Shown: positions 11,400-23,399 of the stretch, piece after piece
How the letters are laid out: every line of letters starts with the position of its first letter
How positions within the stretch are numbered: position 1 is the stretch's first letter
DNA from: Apricaphanius iberus
Taxonomy: Eukaryota; Chordata; Actinopteri; Cyprinodontiformes; Aphaniidae
Direction of reading: 5' to 3'
Length of the DNA: 64,000 bases
Assembly: GCA_028564705.1 (NCBI GenBank)
Contig: JAPXFQ010000483.1
Location: 2,480,001 to 2,544,000 of the forward strand
Notes under the pieces: model-generated
Told to the model about the DNA's origin: nothing
The model's input: the letters and a program-made list of their open reading frames with translations, nothing else
The model's database searches: none
Program-made: the position numbers and the translations under genes

Positions 11400-12150
11400 A
11401 GTGTTAACACTCAGGAGAAAAATGATAAACTGAATGCTTTGACCAGAAAGCTGACTGGGGTTTGTGGAGTGGAGAACAACTTGGAGAAGTTTTCATCTCA
11501 GCTTGGTGGGAACTGATTCCGATTTGGCTGTTTGGAGTCGCCATGGAGACACCTGAGAGACTTTAAGACAGATGGAATAACCTCTGGCCTGGACCAAAAC
11601 AATCGCTGTTATCTGAATCTGGCTCCCCATGTGGCCTTGGTAGGCTGCCAATCTCAAGCTCCCCATGATCTTTAAGTAGATGGACGCTCTGTCCCACACC
11701 ATCCCAATGCTCACATGGGTGTGTGAACTTCCTGGATCAGCTCTCCTCAAGGTCCTTACATTACATCCTAGACAATAGACACTGGGTTTGAACTGAGAGA
11801 GAGAATTCACACACTCACCTGCTTACTGATGCACCTACGCACACACGTTAACGGAGGGCCGCGCTGAGCAGCTGCAACCTCACTCTGTTGTGCGGGAGGG
11901 CCCCTCTTGGGGGCAGGGCCAAGATGCCCCCCGATTCCCCTCTAATTTCATCCCTTTTTTATTTGTATATGAGAGCGCTGTGAGTGGCTGCTTCCACAAC
12001 CTGCCTGATCCTGTTTATGTTCATGTTTTATTGTTTGTATGCACTTGGACCGGTTGTGCTGGAATGTGATTTTGTTGTAACTGGATGGTGGTTCAATAAC
12101 AACAAAGTCTAAGTCTGAGTCTTCTGATTCTAATTCTAATTTTTAAGAAG
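11400..12150. repeat. Possible retroposon remnant with microsatellite-like tail
   Basis: A moderately GC-rich segment (about 11840-11940) passes into a stretch ending AACAACAAAGTCTAAGTCTGAG (12098-12119) and irregular TCT/AAT repeats, the kind of tail that LINE-like retroposons leave. I cannot name a family, and the minus-strand frame at 11493-11810 has no recognisable domain. Confidence 0.3.
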
Positions 12151-13293
12151 CAGCAATCTCATGAATACACTCAAATAAAAAATGTATTCTTCAGCCTTTA
12201 GTTTTCCTCAGTCGAATAAATTAACTATCAGTTCTCCCAGTCTGTCCATCATTTTAGTGTTTATGTGACATACAGGATTATAGGCACCTGTCATGCACTG
12301 AAATCCATATGCCAGGTTTGATCAGAGTGCACTCAGCCACACAAGCAGCACAATAAAAAGAGGAAAGTACAATCGTGCATCGTTTAGTCTGGTCTGGATC
12401 TGTGGCATAACTCCCGGACAAATCTGGAAGCGAGAGAGCCCTTAGAAGCCAGAGGGTGCACATGGAATAACTGTCGGAACAAACAACGACTCAGAGTTTT
12501 CTTAACACAGTGTTAAGTTGGCATCATTTTGGTGCCATAGTACATTTCTCACAATATTTAAAAAAGCAGTGTTTTCCATATGTAGTTTTTAGTTTTTGCA
12601 CTGATTTCATAAGTCATCGACTTGTTTTTCCATACAGACCCTGTCGGTTTAACAGGCCGTTGGTGAGTGTTAGATCATTCTGACAAGAATGGCTCCTGAG
12701 AAACATTTCTTTTGCCATAAATGGCGAGTTTAAAGGTCAGAAGTTTTTGCACTTGTATAATGTATATTTAAGGGAATCCACACAATCAAAACAAGGAAGT
12801 GAAATTCCCTAAAAATGAGCAACTCGTGATGAATCACAGATGACTGGCCAAGTGTTAACAAATGTGAATACAGATTTTGACAGTCTCACGGCTATACATA
12901 GCCTTCACCTTCCACCATCCTATGACATGTGGGAGCTGACCAAATATGTGGTAGAGCAGATATAGCTAACAGAAGAGGCGATGCATTACAGCAGATGTGA
13001 CATCACTGGCAGTGAGTAGCAGTGTCATTGTTTATGCTTCTTTTATTGTCTAATCTGTCCAAACGACATTTATTCTAGAAGTCCTGGTCTTTGTCAACTA
13101 TCTCTCTGGCAATCACTCTGGCCTTCATGTATTTCTTCATTGACACCAGATGGGAAGGTTACATTTTTCAGTCTCTTTTTGATTGTACAGGTATGGAACA
13201 TTAATATCTACGGAACCAGGACCCATTGAAGGTCCTGGTATGACATTTTAGGGAATTTTGGACTTGCTTGGACAACCAGCCGTGAATATGTTG
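12151..13293. other. Unassigned intergenic sequence
   Basis: No coding signal, repeat family or RNA gene recognised. Confidence 0.4.
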
Positions 13294-13347
13294 GCATCCA
13301 TCCATCCATCCGTTTTCTTAACCGCTTATCCTTAATGGGTCGCGGCA
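13294..13347. repeat. Fragment of an abundant teleost interspersed repeat
   Basis: CATCCATCCATCC followed by TTTTCTTAACCGCTTATCCTT and GGGTCGCGG matches the start of the 120-base insert at 42456-42575 in this window. It is a short fragment only. Confidence 0.6.
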
Positions 13348-14046
13348 ATTATTTCAAATGTCCTTTGTAGACTATGTCATAACATGGAACACCTGATTTT
13401 AATTTCTGTTAAGACCTCCTTAAAGCCGTTAACAGACTCAAACATTGTTACAATTTTTGTCCCGAAGGCCTCAGACACTTCTTTGGAGCTTACCATTGTG
13501 CTCCCTCTCATGTCATCAGTCAGGACTGCCAAACTAAATGAGATTTAAACAGAGCAAGCTTCCTTTAAAACGCTGAGTCATGATGTTCCTGTCTGATTCC
13601 GTGTGATTACATTATTATTTTTATTTTGTTAAGACTTATATTAAACAGCAAGATATCCAAAAGCCACCAGTGCACATTTTTCAAATGACTGTACCTTCTC
13701 AATCATTTCATTTTGATCCCAAACCTAGGGTTGACCTAAAGGGGCCTTAAGCAGATTTTGACTCTCTGGCACTTCTTTCTGTTAAAAAAACACCATTCCC
13801 ACTAGTGAAGTTTCTATCCAGATTTGGTCTAATTTTGGAGAGGAAGCTGAGTTTAATTGGCCAAACCTAAAATCAATTTGGGATTATTATTTATTAGTTT
13901 ATATTACAATCTCAAGGTCAAACAACATAGCTTTTAAAATAAGAACATAATCAAAATTAATAAAAACAAATAAAATTTTAAGTGATTTTAATCCATCAAT
14001 CCATCCATCTATCTATGCAGAGTTACAGGGCACAAAAATCAGAGGG

Positions 14047-14088
<42 letters not shown>

Positions 14089-15185
14089 ATATGGGATGCT
14101 CAGAATGTGAGGTTTAAATCAGTAAGATGCATGCACAAATGATTGAGTTTATAAAAGCATTGAGGAGTGAGACTTCATTTTGGTTTTATTGTAGAGTTTC
14201 TGTTGGGTGGAAGCATATGCTGACTTATTTTACAGTCAGCATGCTGGAAGAGAACACCAGTGATGGAGAAGTCGCTCACCTCTAAAATGTCCATAGCACA
14301 ATACAATTGGGCGATACTCGATTGTGCTTGCTGCTTTCCTCTTTGACCGGCTGTGACAACACAGTGCACAAATGTTGAGGTATTGCTAGAGGAAGAAGGA
14401 GGTGTTTTATGCGGCGCTGCTTCAACAGCTGCTCTTACAAAAGTCGACTGGAGTTTTCAAGTTTCATTTTCATGCAATTGTGGAATTGCTGATTAGGAGC
14501 CAGTCGTGAGGTGTTAATTGCTTCTCACTCCTTTGTAAACGACATAATGCAAGACACATGATTAAGCCTAAACTTGGCTTGAAACTTAAAAACTGTTGCA
14601 TGACTGGGCCAAATAAGTGAATGCCGAGCTTTATTTAGATGGCCATTTTTATTAAAAGGACATTTCATAAGTCTATGACAACTGCAACAATCTAGAAATT
14701 TGTTGGTCATATCTAATGCTAACTAGACTTGTAATTGTTGCCACTGGACAATACACTAAAACCTTTCCAATTTCAAGATGAGCTGAGTGGACATTTTATG
14801 TCCATTTCTGTTTTTTATGTCTTGTTTTTGGCTTTTCAAACATACAATATTAAGAAGATAATTGTCTACATGTGCAAGGGTAGATTTGCTCTACAAAAAG
14901 GATACTCTGACATTATTTTCTATTTTCTATTTGCGTTTTTGACTTCATTAAATCCAGACTGCATTCAACATCAAAGTAGTGAGGCCACATTGAATGATCA
15001 TCTATGTTTGTATGACCTTCACCATTTGGATTTTATGACTATTGGTACGTGTGTCCATGTGCGGGTTTGTGTTGAGTGGGTCTATGTTAACACATTTTTA
15101 ACCTGAAGGTGCACAGACTGGTTAATGATGAAAGGCAGGCAGTAACCTAGCACAACCATATGCTCTGCATAAAGGTAAGTCATCT
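13348..15185. other. Unassigned intergenic sequence with a TA microsatellite
   Basis: A (TA)n tract lies at 14053-14086. The open frame at 14735-15106 has no recognisable domain and a composition like the surroundings, so I do not call it a gene. Confidence 0.4.
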
Positions 15186-15189
15186 TAAC

Positions 15190-15440
15190 AAGAGACTGTG
15201 GCTCAGTGGTAGAGTAGTTGGCTTCCAATCGGAGGGTCGTAGGTTTGATTCCAGCTTCCTCAAGTCACATGTCAATGTGCCCCTGGGAAAGGCACTTAAC
15301 CCCAAAGACATCGTCCTACCAAGCCATGTTGGCTGTCGGTGTGTGAATGTGAGTGTGAATGGGTGAATATGGCTTCAATGTAAAGCGCTTTGAGTGGTCC
15401 GTATGACTAGAAAAGCGCTACATAAGTTCAGTCCATTTAC
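15190..15440 (+). mobile_element. tRNA-derived SINE, copy 1
   Basis: The 5' part looks like a tRNA: an RNA polymerase III A box, TGGCTCAGTGG (15199-15209), and a B box, GGTTTGATTCC (15242-15252). A body with GCCCCTGGGAAAGGCACTTAACC follows, then a 3' domain with TAAAGCGCTTTGAGTGG and AAAAGCGCTACATAAG, ending TCCATTTAC. The same element recurs at 62776-63023. The 3' domain resembles LINE tails, which would allow mobilisation by a partner LINE (inference). Confidence 0.9.
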
Positions 15441-15580
15441 TATGTTGGGCTTACTTATAATTAGACAACATTAATATGTAAACATATTAAAATATACTTG
15501 TAGTAAAGAGCAAACAACACATGCGACAAATGTTTGATAACTCTAAGGGCCTGATTTTTCAAAAGTTTGTTTGTTAAAAC

Positions 15581-16444
15581 TAGGGGTGTCAAATTATCAT
15601 GTTAATTGGGATTAATTAATTACAGCCAGCTTTAGGATGCTATATTGTTTAATCACGTTAACCTATTTTCTTTAATTTTATTGTTTCTGTGAGCTAGTTG
15701 CCTTTAAATGAAATCCATTTTTTATTCTGTGAGCTTCTTGTGATTGAGTTGTTTGGAGTTAACCACATTCTGAAGTGGAGATCGAAGACTGCAAACTGAT
15801 CACAAGCTGACCACCTTCTATTGTGGTAGGAAGGGCGAGGTGAGGAGGAGTGGGGAGTTGTAGACTGTCTACTCAATGTAGATATATTTAGCACATTTTT
15901 AGACCCCTCTAGCGATTCTCTTTTAAAAATAAAAGCAAATGGAGACAAATGTATCAACATGTTATGGGGTTATTGGAGACTTTTAGGTGAAGCATGTAAC
16001 ATTGTTATTATTCTCACCGAGCTCAATCGTCTCAGACCGCGAAGGAAAACAGTTTGGTCCGGTAATATGGCAAGCCATTGTTAAAAAAATAAAAAAGGCG
16101 TATATTATGTGTTCTTTTAACCCTTAATACAGCTTGACTCAGAGCAGATATTACAGGGCATGCTCGAAGCAGAAGGCTGCAGTCGTCACTTGGGACTAGT
16201 CACAAAAACAGCAGAATGTAAATGCTGGGACTTTAAGTCTGCTAAATACAGTAAATTAATCCATAAAACCACTTTTTAAGTATATATATCAAACATTTTT
16301 TTGACCATACTAGTGTAATGAATGCAAATGAAAATGCCTCAAGAATAGGGTCTTTTATGTGATATTAAAATGATATTAATTAGATTAAATAATTACAGAT
16401 CATAATTAATTAATCTAAAAAAATGTAATCTCATGCCAGCACTT
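15581..16444. mobile_element. Non-autonomous hAT-like element
   Basis: An exact 8-bp duplication, GTTAAAAC (15573-15580 and 16445-16452), flanks an 864-base element. The left end is TAGGGGTGTCAA; the inverted right end, AAGTGCTGGCAT, matches it at about 7 of 12 bases. Subterminal AATTAATTA-rich inverted motifs occur at both ends (about 15610 and 16400). It encodes no recognisable transposase. Confidence 0.7.
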
Positions 16445-16879
16445 GTTAAAACCTCACAGTGGTAGCAAACACATGCAGTAGGGATTTACTAAGCACACAT
16501 AAGGAGGACTGCACCTGTTGAAACCCACAGGAAGATCTGTACAATCCATTTAGACCTTTTGCCCTTGATGAATATGCAATGTAGGTGTTTCTGTCAGAAC
16601 ATGCAATGACAATGAGTGTTCAAGTCCCACCCACTGACCCTAATTGGCAGATGAACTCATTTAGTTGAAAAGTGTGATTATGAAATAAATAATGGGAAAA
16701 AACCCAATTATGAAATCAATGCTGACAATAGATGTTGAGGAACAAAAAAGTTATAAAATTAGATTAAACCGGCTAAAAATATAATTTATTATAAAGATTT
16801 TTTTTATTATCATTAACCTCTTAAGCCCTAGGCTGTTTTTTTTTCCGAATTTGCCATACCTACACTCTGGAAGATCTTT

Positions 16880-18520
16880 TACAGCTTGTAGGAAAGGCAG
16901 GTTTATTTTTAAAGCACAATTCATACACAAGGCAATTCAAAATGCTTCACAGTTGAATAAATTAAGAAAACAGATAATCAGAAAACAACTCATGAACTTG
17001 AAAAATAATTAATTACAATAGAAAGCAAGAGTGCAGATAAAATAATTTCAATTGCCATATGCACAGGTAAAAATAACTGTTTTCAGCCTGGATTTAACAC
17101 ATTGTTAGAGTTGAGGCTTGTTTCATATCCTGATGAAGACTGTTCCAGATTTTAGCTGCCTGAAACTGAAATGCAGCCTCACCGTATTTATTGTTGACTC
17201 TGGGAACCACCAGGAGACCCCTCCCTGAAGTCCTCAGGGCCCGAGATGGTTCATATGTCTCTAACATGTCAGAGATGTACATTGGTGCCAAACCATGAAA
17301 AGACTTGTACACAAGCAGAGCTGTTTTAAATTCTATTCTCTGAGCGACAGGAAGCCAGTGCAGAGACCGGAGCACTGGACTTATATGGTCATATTTCCTG
17401 GTTCTTGTCAGGACTCGAGCAGCAGCGTTCTGGATGTACTGCAGCTGTCTAACAGCTCGTTTAGAGAGGCCAGTGAGCAGGCCGTTACAGTAGTCTAACC
17501 TGCTGGAGACAAATGCATGGATAAGTCTCTCTAAGTCTGGTTTCCACACTATTCCTCTGATCTTAGCAATGTTTTTCAGATGGTAAAAAGCTGTTGATGT
17601 TATTGCTTTGATGTGGCTGTTTAAGTTCAGGTCCGAGTCCATGATTACCCCTAGATTTCTAACCTGATTTTTTGGTTGAAGACAGAGAGACTCAAGATGA
17701 CTGATAACACTTTCTCTTTGTGTCTGTGGGCCAAAAACAATGATCTCAGTTTTGTCTGAGTTTAACTGGAGAAAGTTGTTTTGCATCCACACACTGATCT
17801 GTTCAATACAGTGACAGAGTGTATCTATAGGCCCATGTTCACCTGCCGTCAGTGACACGTAGATCTGAGTGTCATCTGCGTAGTTATGGTAAGACACATT
17901 ATTGCTGTTAATTAGCTGACCCAATGGAAGCATGTACAAGTTGAATAAAAGTGGTCCCAAGATTGACCCCTGGGGGACTCCACAGGTCATGGGAATTTTG
18001 TCTGAGACACAGTTTCCAATTTGGACAAAGTACGTCCTGTCCTCGAGATAGGACTTGAACCAGTTTAGAGCAGTACCAGAGATTCCCACCCAGTTTTCTA
18101 ACCTGTGAAGTAAGATCCCATGGTCCACTGTGTCAAAGGCAGCGCTCAGGTCCAGCAGAACTAAAACTGAGACTTTGCCTGCGTTGGTGTTCATGTGGAT
18201 CTCATTTGTCACCTTGATCAGAGCCGTTTCAGTGCTGTGGTGGGGCCTAAAGCCTGACTGGAAAGTATCAAACACATTGTTAGACAGGAGAAGTAATGAG
18301 CTGTTGATATATACTTTCTCTAGGACTTTTCTAGAATGGTAGGTTGATATGGGCCGGTAGTTGCTCAGTATGTGGCAAAGGCGCCTTCTTTAGAAGAGTT
18401 AATGACGCAGTTTTTAAGGCATTTGGGAATGTTCAGTCTCAAGTGAGATGTAACTAACTGACCAAGTTGTGGTAACAAGCTCTCAGCACAGACTTGAAAT
18501 CGAGTGGTATTCATCAAGGC
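16880..18520 (-). mobile_element. 5'-truncated L2-type LINE, copy A
   Basis: A minus-strand non-LTR retrotransposon whose 3' UTR lies at about 16880-17090 and whose reverse-transcriptase frame runs 17094-18275, with a degraded extension to about 18520. The endonuclease half is missing, as is usual for 5'-truncated LINE insertions. Confidence 0.85.
17094..18275 (-). CDS. L2-type LINE reverse transcriptase fragment (copy A)
   Basis: An open frame of 393 codons covers most of the RT palm and thumb and the C-terminal region. Landmarks in order are FQSGFRPHHSTETAL, motif A VLLDLSAAFDTVDHGIL, motif B GVPQGSILGPLLFNLYM, motif C NYADDTQIYV, LNSDKTEIIVFGP, NLGVIMDSDLNLNSHI, SSRLDYCNGLLTGL, QNAAARVLTR and the C-terminal HWLPVAQRIEFK / GLLVVPRV block. 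All catalytic Asp residues are visible. The fingers region upstream (LSNYRPIS) is present in another frame near 18345, so the original frame was longer and has an indel there. The protein would synthesise cDNA by target-primed reverse transcription if whole; this copy lacks the endonuclease and is not autonomous. It is clearly related to, but a different subfamily from, the copy at 25465-27327. Confidence 0.88.
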   Translation of the reverse strand: MFDTFQSGFRPHHSTETALIKVTNEIHMNTNAGKVSVLVLLDLSAAFDTVDHGILLHRLENWVGISGTALNWFKSYLEDRTYFVQIGNCVSDKIPMTCGVPQGSILGPLLFNLYMLPLGQLINSNNVSYHNYADDTQIYVSLTAGEHGPIDTLCHCIEQISVWMQNNFLQLNSDKTEIIVFGPQTQRESVISHLESLCLQPKNQVRNLGVIMDSDLNLNSHIKAITSTAFYHLKNIAKIRGIVWKPDLERLIHAFVSSRLDYCNGLLTGLSKRAVRQLQYIQNAAARVLTRTRKYDHISPVLRSLHWLPVAQRIEFKTALLVYKSFHGLAPMYISDMLETYEPSRALRTSGRGLLVVPRVNNKYGEAAFQFQAAKIWNSLHQDMKQASTLTMC

Positions 18521-19065
18521 ATGTACATGAACTCAGACCAGATAACCTCTTGATTGTTTTGTCACTGACAGTGTAAAATGTGTAGCTAAGGTGTTTATCT
18601 GGAAACATTTGCATTTGTTTTTGTAATATGCATTTTTAATGCCTTGTCATAAAAAATATTGCAAATCATTGCACTTAGATGCAGAAATTAGTTCTAAGGG
18701 CAGGAAACTGATAGTTAACCCCAAACAAACACAAAACAACAAAAAACCCCCCTGCGGGTGGTTGGAAAAAGGGCCTTTCTGTGTGGAGTTTGCATGTTCT
18801 TCCCATGTTCCCTTGAGTAGTTAATGTGAGCTACTCCCAAAATAACATGCATTATCTGACATTAAGAACAGCATTTAGATTTATCTGTGTGTGATGGAAG
18901 ATGGAATCTTTTTGCAAGAGATATGGATTTAATGTCTTTGATTACTCAGTCTGACTGTCCCTCTGTTATCTAATCTACGTGGTGTGACAGTACTAATTGT
19001 TTTAGAAGAGCACACTCCCTCTCTGGACCTCTGGTTGGTTTTGAGTTTGCTATGCATGGTAGCAA
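18521..19065. other. Spacer with a short repeat fragment
   Basis: Bases about 18766-18850 (GGGCCTTTCTGTGTGGAG, TTGCATGTTCTTCCCATG, TTAATGTGAGCTACTCCC) are the inverse of sequence at about 50276-50365, so a fragment of the same repeat lies here. The rest is unassigned. Confidence 0.55.
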
Positions 19066-19700
19066 CGCATGGCAACACCAGGCCAAATGCCCTTTGGCCT
19101 GGTGCATCTTTTTCCCCTCTGTCACTCCCTGTCGGTGACGGATGCCTCTGCTCGCTGGTCGATGGTGGCTCTCGATACCTGGGGCTGGGGGCCCGGATGC
19201 AGCCCGGCTCGGTCCTGGTGCATGCCTGGCTGGTCCTGGGTGGACCGGTGTGTCGGGCGGCCGGTGTTTCAGGCCGATGTCCTCCCTGGATTGACTGGGG
19301 CATCTCTTATGGGGTTGCCGGGGTTGAAAGGTAGGTTGATGTCGTTCGGTGGGTCGGTGGGGACTGTGTCTGGTGCCCGGCCCTCTGGAAGGTTCTGTGG
19401 TTTACGCTGCCTGGACGGTTCATTTAGGGGGCTTTCCAGCATTGGCTATGCCTCTGATCTTAGCGCTCTGTGTGGGGCGGTATCTGGACCCAGGGGCTGG
19501 TAGATCTGGGTGTCCGGGTGCTGGCTGGGCGGGGCCTGCGGAGGGCGTAAATCCGCTGCGACTTTTACTGTGGCTCCCTGGTGTGTGTTTGTGTGTGGGG
19601 GGGCTGGGTTTATTGGCGGTGGGGATTGGCCCAGGGTGGTGGTGGCGTGTGTTGTCAGTCGGCTGGCTGCGGGTCCCTCCTGCTTTGCGGTGGCGGCCTT
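19066..19700 (+). repeat. GC-rich repeat block, plus orientation (L1 3'-UTR-like)
   Basis: GC-rich sequence with landmarks GCCCGGCTCGGTCC, GGCCGATGTCCTCCCT, TTGACTGGGGCA and GATCTGGGTGTCCGGGTGC. These match, in inverse orientation and the same order, the block at about 35240-35770. Long overlapping open frames occur on both strands because stops are rare in GC-rich DNA; none has a recognisable domain and I treat all as non-coding. Confidence 0.7.
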
Positions 19701-19779
19701 GCTACTCAGAACTGGTGAGTACCAAGTACAAGCCCAACTTACAGCTTTGCTATGGTACTCCACTTGATATATATGTATG

Positions 19780-21175
19780 AGAAATCTTGTGCTAGGCCAG
19801 AGGGCACCCAACCTGAAAAGTAGACATAGACATACAGACAGAATCGTACGTACCCTCCCTCTTACGCACACACATTCTCAACAACACATCAGGACATCCA
19901 AAAAAGGACGCTGTACACTCATTCATATGCCCTATACATACTCTATACTCCCAGGCCCAAGCAAAGATGCCCCAATAGAGCAACCTGCCCCTGCACCCGG
20001 GAGACGGACCCTCTGCCCACCAGGATGGGGCAAGCAGACCGCCAAAGCCCCCACCACAGCAAGAGTAGCCCACCAGCCCAGGTCCCCCACCCAACGGCCT
20101 GCTATACCTCCCAGACCCCAACCCCTGATGGTCGAATGAACAGTGGTGTGGGAAGATCGCCAGCCTCTCTCCTCCTGCTCGAATGTGGTGTTGTTGCATG
20201 TTGTTCTAATGTGCACTTAAAACAGAGGGGTGGGACATGGGAATGCTGCCAGGTAACCCCCTTCTCCCACCCCGGGCCCTCAGTGTCTAGATGCAGTTAA
20301 GCAGTGGGCACCGGCACCAGAGGCGAGGCCCTAAGAAGGGCTTCCCGTCTGGAGCCGAGGGTGTACCCACTGCAAGGTCCCTACATGTGTGTGTCTCATG
20401 TAAATGTTATAAGTGCAAGTGTCTAAGTTGTACAGTAAAATTGGGACCCAGCTCGACACCGGACAGCAAAAATGGAAACCCCTCCCCGCACCCCAGTGAC
20501 GTGCCCATGCCCATATGTGAATGTTTTAATGATGGAGCAGGTGGACAGAGGTGTCCGGGGATGGGAAGGAAACAACTGGGGTGACAAAATCCCATTCCCA
20601 AGGAGCCAGCCCTCCTACTGACTCCAATAGGCAGTCCCATTCAGCATGACTCACCAGGGGTAGGAGGCCTCAGCACGTCAAAATCGGGGCCCATACCACG
20701 GCACCACCAAGCTCCATGGGCCAAGGTCTACATCCATCCGAACTTTCAGACTACTACCAAAACACAGGACATTACACCCAGGTTGAGTTTATGGTTGATG
20801 GCCGGCAAGCCCCTGAACCTAGCGCCCTCACCCACCAGTCCTGCACCCCACCACCCGGTCAGTCCACCGCGAAGGCCGACTGCCACCGGCCAATGGACCT
20901 GACCTCAACATCCCACACAGTACATGGATCAAGACCCAGGAGCCACATCCAGTGCTAATATGGCCGACTGGGCCCAGACATGTGACCCACCCGCCACGGC
21001 CACCCGCCAACACCCCGACGCGTAGGCACGGCAAGGGGCCATCTGGGAGCCAACGACAAGAACCAGTCCAGGGAGATGGAAAAGGCAGCAATGCCTGCCG
21101 GCCACCGACCAGCCACAGCGGTCAGGACCACTGCTAGCGGAGCGTAGCGCCCCAGATGTCAGCTCCGGTGTGTTT
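19780..21175 (-). repeat. GC-rich repeat block, minus orientation (L1 3'-UTR-like)
   Basis: Landmarks CCAACCTGAAAAGTAGACATAGACA, CTCCCAGGCCCA, GTGTCTAGATGC, AGGTCCCTACATGTG and GGACAGAGG recur in the same order and orientation at 35795-36700. That second copy adjoins the 3' end of a decayed L1 ORF2 (minus strand), so I infer this is L1 3' UTR material. Bases 19700-19780 carry GTACCAAGTACAAGCCCAAC, the inverse of a motif near 56404-56425, also at an L1 3' end. Confidence 0.7.
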
Positions 21176-22185
21176 AAATGGTCTGTGCTTGTTGATTTAT
21201 GCATGTTGGCTCTCTGCATATCTTCAGTAAATTTCATAGTGAGATACTGTTGCGTTAAAAATAAGAAATTATTCAGTAAAGTGATGTTTTGTGACTTAAA
21301 TTTGAGCTAACTATTACTGGATGGGGTATTAACTGCTACTTTAGAATTACTCTCATTCCCACTCCAAAATCCGTGTTATCTGTATTTTAATAGTTAACCC
21401 AGGATTAATATCAATCAGTTTGTTATACGTGCTCGCGTTACATTTACCAGTGTAAGTTTAGATGAACTAGAATAACGCAATTTGAGTAAACATTGTTTCA
21501 GCAGAAGATAAATATTAACTTTGTTCTGAAAATAAACAAAACAAAACTTTGTGGGCCAGCCTTTTTAAAATTTATTTTACAATTTGAAATGAACCTAACT
21601 CGCTCTAAGCATTTGCATTAATTGGGTTGTGGCCTGGGATGGTATGAAATTTCCGACTTGATCTATTGTTCCAGTCCGCCGCTGCTGTAAACAGAAAGTG
21701 GCGGGAGTAAAGCAGACGGAGTAAAAGCAGGATATGTGTAATCACAATGCACCGTATCTTTGTCAGTCCAAAAATGCACTGATCGGCCGCTTACCTTTGT
21801 TCTACGCCAGGTTCACACGCCAGGTTCACCGTGCTCTTTGATCATTGTTTGTGTTGTGAACTGATTCTGTTATGGGTATAACTACTTTGGAAAGTAGTTA
21901 TTTGGTTGCAACGTTACCATAATTTAAAAGTAATCAGTTATGTTACAGCGTTACCAGCGCCTCGCACATACTACAATTTAATTGACAGACACAGCCTTCT
22001 TTAAATGCATGGAGAAGTCGAGACAATGAATAACATCAGTCATCCAACTAAATTAACTCTGCAGGATAACAGCAACAAGAAAGATAGTCAGCAATCGGCT
22101 ATTCCACATAGTGGTCGAAAGAAGCTTTTTACCAACGCAGAGTTTGCATTTTGCCCATATATTCTTTTCCTTTTCGTTGATGAAT
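21176..22185. other. Unassigned intergenic sequence
   Basis: AT-rich stretch without recognised genes or repeats. Confidence 0.4.
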
Positions 22186-23000
22186 TATTATAGAATAGAA
22201 TAGAATATAGAATAATCTTTTAATTTTCCCACAAGTGAAATTAGGTTGTAACAGCAGACCCCTGACCCCTACTCCCCCAAACACACACATATACAAACAG
22301 AACAGGACACAGATTAGAAACCACACAACAACATAAGCCTGTGTCCTCACATACTGTGGGCATCCTGTGAGGTAGTCCAGTATCCACAAGGACATGTGGT
22401 GGTCCACTCCTGAAGGCTTGCTCTTTTAGAAATCGTGGCTGGATGGTGTTGAAAGCAATGGAGAAATCAATGAACATGATCCTCACAGAGCTTCCAGGCT
22501 TCTCCAGGTGAGTCAGAGCTCGGTGCAGGAGGTAGATGATGGCGTCATCCACCCCGATTCCAGGCTGCTAAGCAAACGGCGGCGGCTCCAATGAAGATGT
22601 CACCAGGGGGCGCAGATGGTTTAGAATTAAGCTCTTAAGGGTCTTCATCAGATGCGATGTCAGAGCTACCGGCCTGTAGCTGCTGAGGTCATTGGGATGG
22701 AAAGTCTTTGGTACCGGTACTACACAGGAGGTCTTCCACAGCCGTGGTAATTTTCCCAGCCTCAGACTCAGGTTGAACAGATATCCTAAAATGCCACACA
22801 TTTAATCTGCGCAGCACCTCAGGAGCCTGGAGCTGATGTGATCTGGACCTACAGCCTTCCGCACCTTGATCTTACGAAGCTCATTCCTCACTTGAATTGC
22901 TGTGATTGAGAGAATGGATTTTTGGGGAGGGGGGTGTATGTTGGAGTCCTCAGAAGCTGGTCCGAGTACTGTGTCTCCCCTACTCCTCCCCTGCCCTAGG
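22186..23000 (-). pseudogene. Rex1/CR1-like LINE reverse transcriptase, 5'-truncated and broken
   Basis: On the minus strand the segment encodes the region before and including the RT fingers and motif A: VRNELRKIKVRKAVGPDHIS (about 22840-22900), CGILGYLFNLSLRLGKLP, WKTSCVVPVPK, YRPVALTSHLMKTL, then, after an in-frame stop at about 22568 (an FA*QPGIG where FAYQ is expected), GVDDAIIYLLHRAL, LEKPGSSVRIMFIDFS and AFNTIQP. The frame is lost near 22430 and the catalytic YADD region is absent. The 3' end at 22186-22215 is a run of TAGAA repeats, the tail of this LINE group read from the other strand. The family name is from recalled similarity and could be a sister clade. Confidence 0.75.
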
Positions 23001-23399
23001 CAGACTAGCGGAGGTCCCGAGGACTGGCAGCTGATCCCTGCTGTAAACAATGGGACATCGAATCTCCATGCACTCTCCGTACACAGATGCCGTAAAAGAT
23101 GTAATAAAAAACATGACTGTCCACAGAATTCTGAGCTGCATTGTGGGGAACAGCAGTCCACTATAGATAAACAAAACAAGAAACACAAGAAAAAAACAAT
23201 CATATATTAAAGAGAAAAAAATACTCGGTCAGGTTGTAGCTGCTGATACAGGCTGCCAGCTTGGAGGAAGAAACAGAATTGAAAATATGTGCATACTTCT
23301 ACGATGCAAAAGCTGTAAAGAATATTCAGATATATTAACAGTAGTTCAAAACATTCACACACAAAGAGAGTTGGGGAGCAGGCCACAGACACTCAAAGC
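23001..23399. other. Probable upstream part of the Rex1-like LINE, unresolved
   Basis: Minus-strand frames here contain no clear domain. The segment may be LINE sequence upstream of the RT or the original flank. Confidence 0.3.

Noticed and set aside
14735..15106. 123-codon plus-strand frame as a possible gene
   Set aside because: No recognisable domain and AT-rich background composition; no splice or UTR signals.
19349..20300. Plus-strand frames of 91-144 codons
   Set aside because: Same GC-composition artefact inside a repeat; no start context, domain or splice evidence.
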